Source of the DNA: Amblyomma americanum | Lineage: Eukaryota; Arthropoda; Arachnida; Ixodida; Ixodidae | Direction: 5' to 3' | DNA length: 64,000 nt | Assembly (NCBI RefSeq): GCF_052857255.1 | Contig: NC_135498.1 | Location: forward strand, 88,950,257 to 89,014,256 | Part shown: positions 11,041 through 22,989 of the stretch, piece after piece | Numbering within the stretch: position 1 is the first letter of the stretch | How the letters are laid out: the number at the start of each line of letters is the position of its first letter | Notes under the pieces: model-generated | What the model saw: the letters and a program-made list of their open reading frames with translations, nothing else | Told to the model about the DNA's origin: nothing | Databases searched by the model: none | Made by a program: the position numbers and the translations under genes

Positions 11041-12563
11041 GAGGAGGAGGAGGAGGAAAAACATTTATTCAGAGCACAACAACTGGGTGGGTTCAGTACG
11101 AGAACGCATTGGTCGTCATCATAATCCGGCCCCTCTCAACCATCTTTCTTCTGGTCGAGTGGGTTCTGGCTTTGAAGGGTTGCCTCCCAGCGCTCATGAG
11201 TCCGATCGGGATTGCTGTCCAAGTCTGGGTTTTCTTGACATTCCCAAACCGCGTGAAAGAGTGTGCCAACTGCTCCACAGAAGGGGCAGGACGAATGGTA
11301 GGTTTCTGGGTACCATTTACTCATTAGGTAAGGATTGGGCAGAGTATTAGTTTGTAGTCGCCTGATTATGTGCTCTTCTTATTTACTTAGGGTTTTGTGA
11401 GGAAGAGGATATTTCCTTCTTGTGATCTTATAGTACTCCGTAATTTTGCGTAGCTTAGTAAGAGTGAGGGGTTGTCAACTATGTCAGAGAGAGGCTGCGT
11501 GCCAGATGCTCGGAGGAAGAGAGCTCGAGCAGCTGTGTTGGCCGCCTCATTGCCCGTCGTTGAGAGGTGCCCTGGCGTCCAGATCTGAATGTTGGAAGGA
11601 TTAGACCTTTCCAAAATTTCCCAACACGGAGCGCCAACGCGGCCTCTGAGGTAATTGCGTACCGCTGCTTGTGAGTCGGACATAACCGTTGCCTCGCGGT
11701 TCTTTGATATCGCTAGTGCGATAGCTGCTTCTTCAGCCGATGTGGTATCCACCGCTTGGATAAGGCTGCTTGCAATGATATCCCCCCGGGGTGAAACTGC
11801 TGCAATTGCCGCGACTCCGTTAACGGGTCCAGCCGCATCGACGTAGATCGTGTCCTTGTTTCCATCCCAGAGCTTAGAGAGGTGTCTAGCTCTGGCTAGT
11901 CTCCGTCCTCTGTTATATTAATTAATTAAAATAATAATTGGTTTTTGGGGGGGAAAGTAAATGGCGCAGTATCTGTCTCATATATCGTTGGACACCTGAA
12001 CCGCGCCGTAAGGGATGGGTAAAGGAGGGAGTGAAAGAAGAAAGGAAGAGAGAGGTGCCGTAGGGGAGGGCTCCGGAATAATTTCGACCACCTGGGGATC
12101 TTTAACGTGCACTGACATCGCACAGCACACGGGCGCCTTAGCGTTTTTCCTCCATAAAAACGCAGCCGCCGCGGTCGGGTTCGAGCCCAGGAACTCCGGA
12201 TCAGTAGTCGAGCGCCCTAACCACTGAGCCACCGCGGCGGGGCTGTTATATTCCTCATCCATGCGTTTTGGTATGGGGTGAGTCGTAATGTGTGATCTCA
12301 TCTACATGGGCATGTCGATCTTGTCAGCGACTTTCCGGGGTGGTCTGATTCTCAGCTTCTGTAATATTTTCCTGCCGGGCTTAGATGTTGAGAGCCTGAC
12401 AATTTGATTTACACGGTGGGCCTCTGTTAGTTCGTCGATGGTGTTATGGATCCCCAGCTGTAGTAAGCGCTTAGTGGATGTGCATAAAGGGAGTCCCAGC
12501 GCCGTCTTAACTGCCTTTCGAATAATAACACCTAGTTGGTCTTTCTCCTTTTTGCTAAGACGT
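11041..12563 (-). pseudogene. 5'-truncated LINE (RT end, RNase H, CCHC), copy A
   Basis: Antisense LINE 3' part: RT thumb-like region (LGVIIRKAVKTALGLPL, IHNTIDEL), RNase H with TIYVDAAGP, EEAAIALAIS, SDSQAAVRN and IQIWTPGHLSTTGNEAAN, then a CCHC knuckle (CPFCGAVGTLFHAVWECQ) and a 3' end with aataaatg and a (CCT)n tail at 11041-11056. The 10-bp target-site duplication aaggacacag lies at 11031-11040 and 12564-12573, inside the foldback element. In copy A a SINE at 11920-12242 interrupts RNase H; in copy B (31210-32407) much of the same segment is a single open frame of 314 codons extending into the foldback arm. Confidence 0.88.
11920..12242 (-). mobile_element. Full-length Ruka-like SINE, copy A only
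   Basis: Antisense SINE with complete tRNA head (ggctcagtggttagggcgc on the minus strand) and a TTA/AAT tail. It is bounded by direct repeats ctgttatatt at 11910-11919 and 12243-12252. Copy B has the empty site (ctctgttgtattcctcatcc near 32087). It interrupts the LINE RNase H and postdates the A/B duplication. Confidence 0.93.
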
Positions 12564-13015
12564 AAGGACACAGAATAAGACAGACAACGCGAGCGCTCAC
12601 TTCCAACTGATTTTATTACATGCACGCAACAGCATTTTATACTCTTGATAATGCCTGCTAGTCATTACCACAGAGTGGTGAAAGATAGATAACAGCCATC
12701 GAGCGTCACACTTCGACGACAAAAGATAGGACATCTCTTTTTGTGACAGCAGAATTGACGGAGCACTTACGCAGAATGTCGATGACTGCACAAGGGCTCC
12801 GTCAATTCTTCTCTAACGAAAAGAGATGCCCTATCTTTTATCGTTCAAGTGTGACGCTCGATGACTGTAATCTATCTTTCACCACTCTGTGGTAATGCCT
12901 TGATGTCATTATCAAGAGTATAAAATTCGGTTTCGTGTATGTCATAAAATCAGTCAGAAGTGAGCGCTCGTGTTGTCTTATTCTGTGTCCTTGTTTCTTG
13001 CGCTTTTACGTTCAG

Positions 13016-13650
13016 CAGGAAGAATGGAGACATGAAATGGAAAAGGTGAGATGGACTCGAGGAGAGGATAGGGGGAGAGGTAATATACACAAACTATTTA
13101 CACAATAAGAAACGTGTAGATGTTGCGCGCGTGATTAGTTCATGATGAAGCAAAAAAAAATTAATCCGGATTAGATCAGCTAATCCAGGATATACAAAGC
13201 GAAAGATGTCGGCATTCACTCTGTTCATTGGCGCTGGCGTTGACAATGGTCTAGACGGCGATGGCCTTGAGGAAAGGAAGGGCGCATAACAGGCTCCCTG
13301 CATATGCGGACGCCTCATATCAAGGGGTATGAGGCGTCCGTGTGCTTTGATACATGTGGCGGCGGTGAAGGAGAGATGTGGCCTGAATGTATTAGCACTG
13401 ACAGTGTTGTGGCTGACATGCGGCACTGCAGCGTTCATTCGGTAATCAATCTCTCGCGATCAATCATTAACTGCATGCCACCTCCCAGGGTGGCAGGGAG
13501 GGCTTGCTGCCTATCTCGTGTGCGGAACACAATCAAAGCACGCTTTTGCAGTTGGATACCAACGCAGTCGTCGCGGCGGCTTGAACGGTAAGAACGAGGA
13601 GGTCGCATCAAGTTGGAAACTATCGCTTCGACGTGGAGACGACCACTACG
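13016..13650. other. Unassigned DNA with a hairpin and a dispersed repeat
   Basis: No gene is recognised. A perfect 13-bp inverted repeat (cggacgcctcata) lies at 13307-13319 and 13328-13340 with an 8-base loop; the copy B version (about 33144-33178) is imperfect. 13440-13545 is a minus-oriented copy of the dispersed repeat also seen at 17845-18010. Purine-rich stretches near 13050-13080 could be a retroelement remnant. Confidence 0.4.
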
Positions 13651-13727
13651 GTACCTTTGATCTTTAACGGCCTCCTTTATCCCTTCGCTTACGGCGCACG
13701 GTTCGGGTGTCCACACAGCCGTGTGAC
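13650..13727 (+). mobile_element. SINE internal fragment
   Basis: Contains gatctttaa followed by cctcctttatcccttcgctt and the cggcgcacggttcgggtgtcc block of the Ruka-like body, without head or tail. It lies inside the 0.8 kb that copy B has lost. Confidence 0.6.
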
Positions 13728-13834
13728 TAGGGTTGAGAAGAAAGCACTGCATCGGTAATATGCCGAACAGTGGATACGAGCTCTTCTCTTTGGCAGAATC
13801 AGATTGGTTATTTACGGTCCCTGATATAGCCAAT

Positions 13835-16454
<2,620 letters not shown>

Positions 16455-16503
16455 ATGGATACAAGAGGCCTTCGCTCTATTTCATCCTGATTGGTTCTGT
16501 GCG
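16455..16503 (+). pseudogene. Evasin-like exon 1 pseudo-copy, copy A
   Basis: Same 49-nt length, same start context (gcATGGAT) and same 3' edge (ctgtgcg followed by gtgaat) as exon 1 of the intact gene at 50716-50764. Codon 12 is TGA (16488-16490), so the signal-peptide frame is cut after 11 residues. The splice donor is gtgaat instead of gtaagt. No exons 2-5 are found downstream; copy A ends about 200 bp later. Copy B carries the same sequence including the same stop, so the inactivation predates the A/B duplication. Confidence 0.75.
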
Positions 16504-16716
16504 GTGAATTCCAACATTTGTTAATCTGTTTTCGTTATATTAAAACAGTAGGATGGCGCCGGTGCTCACATTCAGCGTGTCACGCGACCGGCTATACAAC
16601 ACACAATTTCGTTAACTGGAACGCAGTTTGCAGTGCACGCAGCGCCACTCAGACACTCCGATCACAGGCATTGACACCTCGGTGCAACCACTCAAGCATG
16701 ACGTTCACCAGTCGTT

Positions 16717-16941
16717 ATGGAGAGCGCGAGAGAGACGCAACAACGACAGAACGAAGCGAGGAAGAGAGAACGCGCTCAAGAGACAGCAGAAGAGCGCGCC
16801 GCACGACTCGTGAAGCGTCGAAACAAAGATGCGGCTAGAAGTAATCGTGCCACGTCCCGGAGTGACTCTTCAACTGCGGAAGAGACCGCTTTGAGTTCTC
16901 GAGAGCATTGGAATGAGACGCTGCGTAGACGAGGTGCCTAG
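16717..16941 (+). CDS. Short Arg/Glu-rich ORF, unidentified
   Basis: A 74-codon frame rich in Arg, Glu and Ala (for example AQETAEERAARLVKRR), predicted to be a charged helix. It lies in the unique spacer just right of copy A. Similar low-complexity charged stretches occur in proteins of some arthropod DNA transposons, but I cannot assign it to a family. It may be a fragment or a chance ORF. The 16942-17040 flank holds nothing recognisable. Confidence 0.2.
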   Translation: MESARETQQRQNEARKRERAQETAEERAARLVKRRNKDAARSNRATSRSDSSTAEETALSSREHWNETLRRRGA

Positions 16942-17042
16942 GAAACGAAGCTTTCGCAGTTCAACTAGGGTTAACCAGAGCTAGACCACAGCCAATTTTT
17001 GTGTGAGGCTAGCCGACGAAAAATGAAGGCAGGAGTTCGGAA

Positions 17043-17315
17043 CTTAGCGTTTTTCCTCCATAAAAACGCGGCGGCTGCGTTTTTATGGAGGAAAAACGCT
17101 AAGGCGCCCGTGTGCTGTGCGATGTCAGTGCACGTTAAAGATCCCCAGGTGGTCGAAATTATTCCGGAGCCCTCCACTACGGACCTATTTGTTCCTCTCT
17201 TCTTTCACTCCCTCCTTTATCCCTTCCCTTACGGCGCGGTTCAGGTGTCCAACGATATATGAGACAGATACTGCGCCATTTCCTTTCCACCAAAAACCAA
17301 TTATTATTATTATTA
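17043..17315 (+). mobile_element. Ruka-like SINE with inverted (snap-back) 5' end
   Basis: The tRNA head is replaced by an inverted copy of the adjoining body: 17043-17069 and 17077-17103 are perfect 27-bp inverted repeats around a 7-base centre (ggcggct). The rest of the body is regular and ends in ttattattattatta. Direct repeats gttcggaac at 17034-17042 and 17316-17324 form the target-site duplication, so the inversion is part of the inserted unit. Confidence 0.9.
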
Positions 17316-17324
17316 GTTCGGAAC

Positions 17325-17535
17325 AAACAACGCCATTGTTTTGCTGGAAACGCCGCGAATGGTTGCGATGGTGCTGAAAACCTTTGTTCAGCCAACATAA
17401 AGAGGTGAGCATCTTTAACGAGCCCCGAAACAGGTGGAGTCTTTATTCCGGGACCCCTGTGGTCGAATCCGTCAGGTTAGCCCTCCTGACCAAAACCCTT
17501 TGGGCCTGAAGGTCCGGGCAACCAAGCAAGGCCAC
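17325..17535. other. Unassigned spacer
   Basis: GC-rich stretch between two SINEs (for example gtcaggttagccctcctgac near 17470). It may be a decayed retroelement, but no domain can be read. No gene. Confidence 0.25.
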
Positions 17536-17836
17536 GCGCCGCGGTGGCTCAGTGGTTAGAGCGCCTGACTACTGATCCGTAGTACCTGTGTTCGAACCCG
17601 ACCGCGGCGGCAGCGTTTCGATTGAGGCGGAACGCAAAAGGCGCCCGTGGACTTTGCGATAAAAGTGGACGTTAAAGATCCCCACGTGGTCGAAATTACC
17701 CTGAGACCACCACTACGCCACCCGTTTCTACTTTTCTTCTTTCACTCCCTCCTTTATCCCCTCCTTCACAGCGCGTTTCTGGTGTCCACCGAGATATATG
17801 AGAGAGTTACTGCGTCATTTCCTTTCCTAAAAATAT
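17536..17836 (+). mobile_element. Diverged Ruka-like SINE
   Basis: Complete head (ggtggctcagtggttagagc, box B gtgttcgaaccc) and body order, with many substitutions (tttcgattgaggcggaac, tggtgtccaccgagatatatg). Older than the neighbour at 17043. Lies in the spacer between copies A and B. Confidence 0.85.
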
Positions 17837-17844
17837 TAACTGCG

Positions 17845-18010
17845 GTTTAACTACTGCTGAACTAGGTTAGATTGCGAAGGCTGTGGTGCATCGCTGGTGT
17901 ACTCAACACACGGGGCTTGGCAATTGAGTGCGTTCCGCACACTGTATAGGTGGCGCGCCCGCCCTGCCAGCCTCGCAAGTGGCAGGGCAGTTAATGGTTG
18001 GTCACGATAG
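17845..18010 (+). repeat. Dispersed repeat copy
   Basis: The blocks actgctgaactaggttaga ... gtgcgttccgcacactg ... cctgccagcctcgcaagtgg ... agttaatggttgg match, in either orientation, the segments near 640-770, 4960-5095 and 13440-13545. No coding capacity. 18011-18256 is otherwise unassigned. Confidence 0.55.
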
Positions 18011-19082
18011 GCTGGTGACACAATGAACACTGGCGGCCTACAGGTTCAGTGCCGCGCTTCTGCCACAGCGTTGCCAAAGCCAACGCATGCTGCGTGTTTT
18101 CGTTGCGACTGCAGGAAAAATGAAAAGTGCACGAACCTGCCCACTGGCTGAACCTGAGCCAAAATCGCTGGCACGTGCAGATAGTATGAAGGGTTGAAAG
18201 AGATACGAGAGGAAAGATTAAAAGAAAGGACTCGTATCGCAAGAACCGTGTCATCTGAAGCGACGACGACGGTTTAGCAACAGATACCCCCGGTGACCAG
18301 GAGACCCCGCCACATATGCGAGAACCCCCGGATCCCAGGCCTGTGAGGCCAGGAAGCCACCCTGCAGCGCACATCTGTCACTACCGCCACGTAGCTTAAA
18401 GCACTACTGAGGTGTCCACTGTCCAGGGGGCCATTTATGCTCCTTTCCTTTGGTGTCGAAGCTCCCGCTCTTTATCGGTTTCGGCGGCGGCTAAGTGACG
18501 TCATAGCTGTCATTATTTCTACTGAGTTGCAGGTCAAACTCGCGCACACAGCGAACAACTTACAAAAGGCAATAGTAAAGCTTTCGCTTTAAAACCAATT
18601 TTCACTTCATTTAATTTCACCAAGCAGGGCCGCCTCCCATTCTCCTCTGTAAGCTTGGGACGGGAAGAGAGCGGTTGCTGTGCTGCTTCACAGGCGTGCA
18701 TATTTTCTTTGGCGTGGTCGACGGCAGGGGACGTGCACGAGCGCGGCGATGATAGCGGCAGCCTTAGCTTCTAGCGATTAAATCGCGTACACGACTGAGT
18801 GTTCCTATTTCAGGGTGCTGAACTGTACACTTCGCGTTTAGAGAAGCCGTGCTCGCTCGGTCGAATCGTTGGCACTGAGTGACGCTGGTTAAAAAATTAG
18901 TTGCTAACCACTGCTGAGCTTGGTTAGAGAGTGAAAGCTGTGGTGTTTTGGGCAAGTATAAGCGGCTTGGAGTCTGAAATGTTGAGAACGTTCCGCGCAC
19001 TGAATAGGCAGTGCTAGAGTTTGCTCACCCAATAAACGCTGCGGCTTATTACTTCAGTGCCATGTGTCTGCCACAATGTTGA

Positions 19083-19305
19083 TAATAATAATTGGTTTAT
19101 GGGGAAAGGAAATGGCACAGTATCTGTCTCATATATCGTTGGACATCTGAACCGCGCCGTATGGGAAGGGATAAGGGAGGGAGTGAAAGAAGAAAGGAAT
19201 AGGTGCCGTAGTGGAGGGCTCCGGAAGAATTTCGACCACCTGGGGATCTTTAACGTGCACTTATATCGCACAGTACACGGGCACCTTAGCGTTTTTCCTC
19301 CATAA
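19083..19305 (-). mobile_element. Ruka-like SINE, copy B, split by later insertions
   Basis: Counterpart of 824-1075. The body breaks at cctccataaaa; the missing 5' part resumes as cataaaacgcagccgccgcgg at about 21484-21506 and, after a further SINE, as ccgccgcggtcggcgg at 21829. Three insertion layers are therefore readable here. Confidence 0.85.
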
Positions 19306-19454
19306 AAAAAATGGCCAGGCTTAGCTTGGTTAAGCCAAGAATGCGTTGCATATTGCGCGGTCTTTTTTTTTGAGGGCGAGGTATTGCTTGGCGGCACTTG
19401 CAGCGCACCTAGCGGGAGGAGCGGGAGTCAGGTGGTGGCTGCGGCCGCGCGCGA

Positions 19455-21185
19455 CCGCGCCTGTTGGGTTGGTTGGTTGTGAAACTTTATTTCCAGCGGA
19501 TATAGAGGAGCGACACGAAGTCTCCCCCCGCTTAAACGGCGGCCGCTATCCCTTGGGCAGCGGCGGCGTCTTCAGCCAGCTGGAGGAGCTTGATCTGTAT
19601 ACCCGGGTAGGGGCTGAGCAATAGAGCCTCCCAATGAGCAGAGTCGGTAATGAAGTGACTCGCGGGTAGAGACTGCGGGCAGTTCCAGATCATATGATTT
19701 AGATCGGCTTTCCCATCACAATTTTTGCATTTGTTTGAGTAGAGTCCTTCCGAATAGAAGCTACACAATTGGGGATTTGGATGAGTGTTAGTTTGAAGTT
19801 TACGCCAGGCTTTGGCGTGTTGTTTGGAGAGCGTTTTATCTGCTGAGGGAATCTGAGTCTTGCAAGCCTGTAGTGCTGCAGGACTTCCCTGTAAGTAAAC
19901 AACCTGTCCTTGCCAGAGTATAGGGCGGGTGGGCTGCACGACCCCGCTCGGCGGGACAGTTCTCGAGCTAGGTTATGAGCCGCCTCATTACCAGCAAGGG
20001 AAGCATGAGCAGGCATCCAGATTAGGCGAATGCGCCGCGTGGGCTGATAATTTAGCGGAATCCGTGCTGCTTGTGGGGAGATTCTTCCAAACGTGTAGTT
20101 ACGTATAGCCAATTTTGAGTCGCTGACAATGGTTTCTGCCGAGGATCCCACAATGGCTAGAGCAATGGCTGTTTCTTCTCCAACATGTGTGTGCTGAGTG
20201 CGTATAGTGCCCCCAGTTATGAGTGTACCATGTTCCGTGGTGTCCACAGCTACCATCTTGTCAGCCGACGAATCTGCCGCATCTACATATACCACACAGG
20301 TATCATTAAGAAAGCGTTTGCCTAATGTTTTGGTTCTCTCTGTACGACGTTCAGCGTGGAAATCTGGGTGCATGTTCCGAGTGGAGGAATGACCAGAAGC
20401 TGGCGCATATGTTTGGGAAGGTCAGTTGTGGGTCCGCCTTGTCGTTCGTATGTTATGCCTAGTGTGGACAGAATGTGTCTGCCAGTTGGTGTGGCAGATA
20501 GTCGTTCGTACTGCGAGACGGTTACCGCTTCAATAATCTCGCTTAGGGTGTCATGAAGACCGAGACCTAACACTTTCTCAGTCGCTGAGTGCATGGGTAG
20601 CCCAACTGCCTGTTTGACGCATTTTCTGATTATGGCCTCCACTTTTTCTTTTTCAGCTGACTTGAGATGTAGGTAAGGGCATACGTAAGCTATGCGGCTT
20701 ATCACAAAGGCTTGTACTAAACGGAGAGTATTGCTTTCCTTCAAGCCCGAGTGGCGGTTACTAATGCGGCGAATGAGTCGCATAATTTGCTGCGAGGTTC
20801 CCTGAAGCTTCCGAATTACGTCACCATTGAAGCCGTGTTCTTGTAGAATTAAGCCCAAGATTTTAATTTTGGGCACTCGAGGAATGGGGACTCCGCGAAT
20901 ACTGAGTTCGATGGCCGGTGGGGTTTGCGCAAGGGATCTGATGTTGCGGAATATGAGAAATTCAGATTTGGCTGGAGAGCACCGCAGCCCCCTAGGGTAT
21001 ACATAGTTCCCCACGATATCTATTGCATGCTGTAGTCTCTCCTCGATTTCGGCATCATTGCCCTCGGCGGTCCACAAGGTGATATCGTCAGCATAGAGGC
21101 TGTGGTGGAGTTGCGGAACCTGCGCTAATTGGTGTGGAAGTTTCAACATTGCAACGTTGAAGAGAAATGGTGATAGGACCAGCTT
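19455..21185 (-). pseudogene. 5'-truncated LINE with intact-looking RT end, RNase H and CCHC
   Basis: Antisense. It begins within the RT just before the catalytic box (FLFNVAMLKLPHQL, HSLYADDITLWTAEGND; YADD intact near 21090) and runs as one open frame to about 20322. RNase H follows in another frame (CVVYVDAADSS, GEETAIALAIV, SDSKLAIRN, IRLIWMPAHASLAGNEAAHN), then the knuckle CKNCDGKADLNHMIWNCP and a C-terminal region. It ends in ggaaataaagt and a (CCAA)n tail at about 19468-19480. One frameshift near 20350 and another near 19800-19900 break the protein, but the fragment is younger than the LINEs of the duplicated block. It matches the same LINE group as 6345-9925. Confidence 0.88.
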
Positions 21186-21440
21186 TTCCACCGTGACGTC
21201 ACGCGCCGGCGCAGCGCCCCTAGCGGGAGGAGCGGGAATCAGGTTGTGGCCGCGCGCGCGCGAGTTGGGGCCCAGCTTTTCCTCCGTGACGTCACGCGCT
21301 GGCGCAGCGCCCCTAGCGGGAGCAGCGGGAGTCAGGTGGTGGCTGCGGCCGCGCGCGACCGCGCGAGTTGGGGCCCAGCTTTTCCTCCGGCTGTCGTGAC
21401 GTCACGTCACGTGGTTGCGCTAAAGGTCAATGGTGGCTGC
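21178..21440. repeat. GC-rich minisatellite with gtgacgtcac palindromes
   Basis: Two near-complete units and one partial, period about 105 bp (cagcttttcctccgtgacg ... gcagcgcccctagcgggag ... ggtggtggctgcggccgcg). A further partial unit lies at about 19386-19455 on the other side of the LINE, so the LINE sits within the array. Each unit includes the palindrome gtgacgtcac, the CRE/ATF consensus. Confidence 0.75.
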
Positions 21441-21507
21441 CCGGCCGCGCCCAAGGGCTGAACTGAGTGATTGCAATACGCAACGCATAAAACGCAGCCG
21501 CCGCGGA

Positions 21508-21828
21508 ACCCGCCGCGGTGGCTCAGTGGTTAGGGCGCTCGACTACTGATCCGGAGTTCCCGGGTTCGAACCCGACCGCGGCGGCTGCGTTTTTATGGAG
21601 GAAAAACGCTAAGGCGCCCGTGTGCTGTGCGATGTCAGTGCACGTTAAAGATCCCCAGGTGGTCGAAATTATACCGGAGCCCTCCACTACGGCACCTCTT
21701 CTTCCTTTCGTCTTTCACTCCCTTCTTTATCCCTTCTTCCCTTACGGCGTGGTTCAGGTGTCCAACGATATATGAGACAGATACTGCGCCATTTCCTTTC
21801 CCCCAAAATCAATTATTATTATTATTAG
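21508..21828 (+). mobile_element. Full-length Ruka-like SINE, copy B only
   Basis: Complete head, body and ttattattattatta tail. ccgccgcgg occurs on both sides (21497-21505 region and 21829-21837), a likely target-site duplication inside the older antisense SINE. Absent from copy A. Confidence 0.88.
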
Positions 21829-22405
21829 CCGCCGCGGTCGGCGGCTGGCCACATTGTTGCCAGTGCTAATTAATGCAGCCCAAATCTCTATCTCTGCACC
21901 TCTACGTACCACAGAGCGCGATTGAGGCGTCCACTGACCCAGGGAGCCAGTTAGCTCCCTTTCATTTCTTTAAAATCATCGGAGTGCCGAACGTTGTAAA
22001 CGCCAATGCCAACGCAAATGAACACAATGAACGTCGACGGCCTATATAAGCAGGTGAGCGCTCGGTTTCGGCGATGGCGGCGGCTGATTGACGTCGTAGC
22101 TGTCATGTGGGTCACGGTCTGTTCAAGGTCAAACCCGCGCACACGGCGCACACAGCGAAGAACCTACGGAGGGGAATAGTGAAGCGCTCGCTTTAAAAAA
22201 TAGCACTAGTACGTTTCACACTTTCGGTGGGCTACTCGAGAGGACATAGTAGTAGCGGTAAAAATAAGGACGAAATGGAAAAAAAAAACAAAAGCGCTAA
22301 AACCCCTAACTGCGCAGCCAAGAAAGAAGTGAAAGACGCAAGCTACAAATAGAGAAATAGGAAACCAGTGACTCAAGCTACAGTGGTAACAGTAGTAAAC
22401 AAATG

Positions 22406-22670
22406 GCTTGCGCGCGGGTGCTGGGTTCGAAACCGACCGTGGCTGCCTCGTTTCGGTGGAGGCGAAACGCAAAGGCAGCCATGTGCTGTGCGATATCAGT
22501 GCACATGAAATATCACTAAGTAGGTGATCGAAATTATTCCTACGGCACTCTTTATCTTTTTCTTGTTTCACTTCCATCTTCCTCTTTTCCCTTACGGCGT
22601 GGTTCGGGTGTCCACGGACATGCAAGACAATTACTGTGCAATTTTCTTTTCTCATTAAGTCATCCAATTT
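22406..22670 (+). mobile_element. Old diverged SINE, copy B
   Basis: Twin of 1636-1900 with the same reduced centre. Followed to about 22990 by the tggcttagctcggctatgcc repeat and unassigned DNA. Confidence 0.75.
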
Positions 22671-22989
22671 TCTTAGCGCCGAATATTGTACAAAATTTAA
22701 AAAAAATTGGCAGTGGCTTAGCTCGGCTATGCCAGGATATACCTAGCGAAACCTAAGGCATATCATGGTAGCCTTGGTTAATCATGCTTGCAGGTCCAGG
22801 TTAGTCTGGTTGTCTAGCTATGTTGTTGTCGCAATAAAGACCAGAGAGCTGTGGTTGCGGCGCACGCGAGCTGTCCTTTTCAATCCTCCGACATGTTATC
22901 AGGCATGGGACGCAGCTGGCAAAGAGAGCGAAGGCGATCGCAACGACGATGAATTGATGGATAGAAAAAACTGAAATGGCATCCAGTTT

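Larger units (their letters stand above)
11008..13015. mobile_element. Foldback element with long inverted arms, hosting a LINE
   Basis: The outer left arm piece 11008-11040 (gctgtacgtaaaagc ... aaggacacag) is the inverse of 12983-13015. After removing the LINE at 11041-12563, the left arm continues from 12564 and matches the right arm for roughly 200 bp, with a short central loop near 12760-12790. No transposase is seen, so it is a non-autonomous foldback or MITE-like element. Copy B: 31179-32857. Confidence 0.82.
19306..21483. mobile_element. Composite insertion: minisatellite element plus LINE, copy B only
   Basis: Inserted into a SINE with (c)ataaaa on both sides, a possible 6-7 bp target-site duplication. 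Near-terminal inverted repeats atgcgttgcatattgc (about 19339-19354) and gcaatacgcaacgcat (about 21472-21487) suggest a DNA-type element. Inside are GC-rich repeat units and a 5'-truncated LINE (19455-21185). The element class is undetermined. Confidence 0.6.

Noticed and set aside
11926..12301. Recurring ~60-130 codon frames with a CTLKIPRWSKLFRSP-like segment
   Set aside because: These are translations of the SINE body in either strand and recur at every SINE; not proteins.
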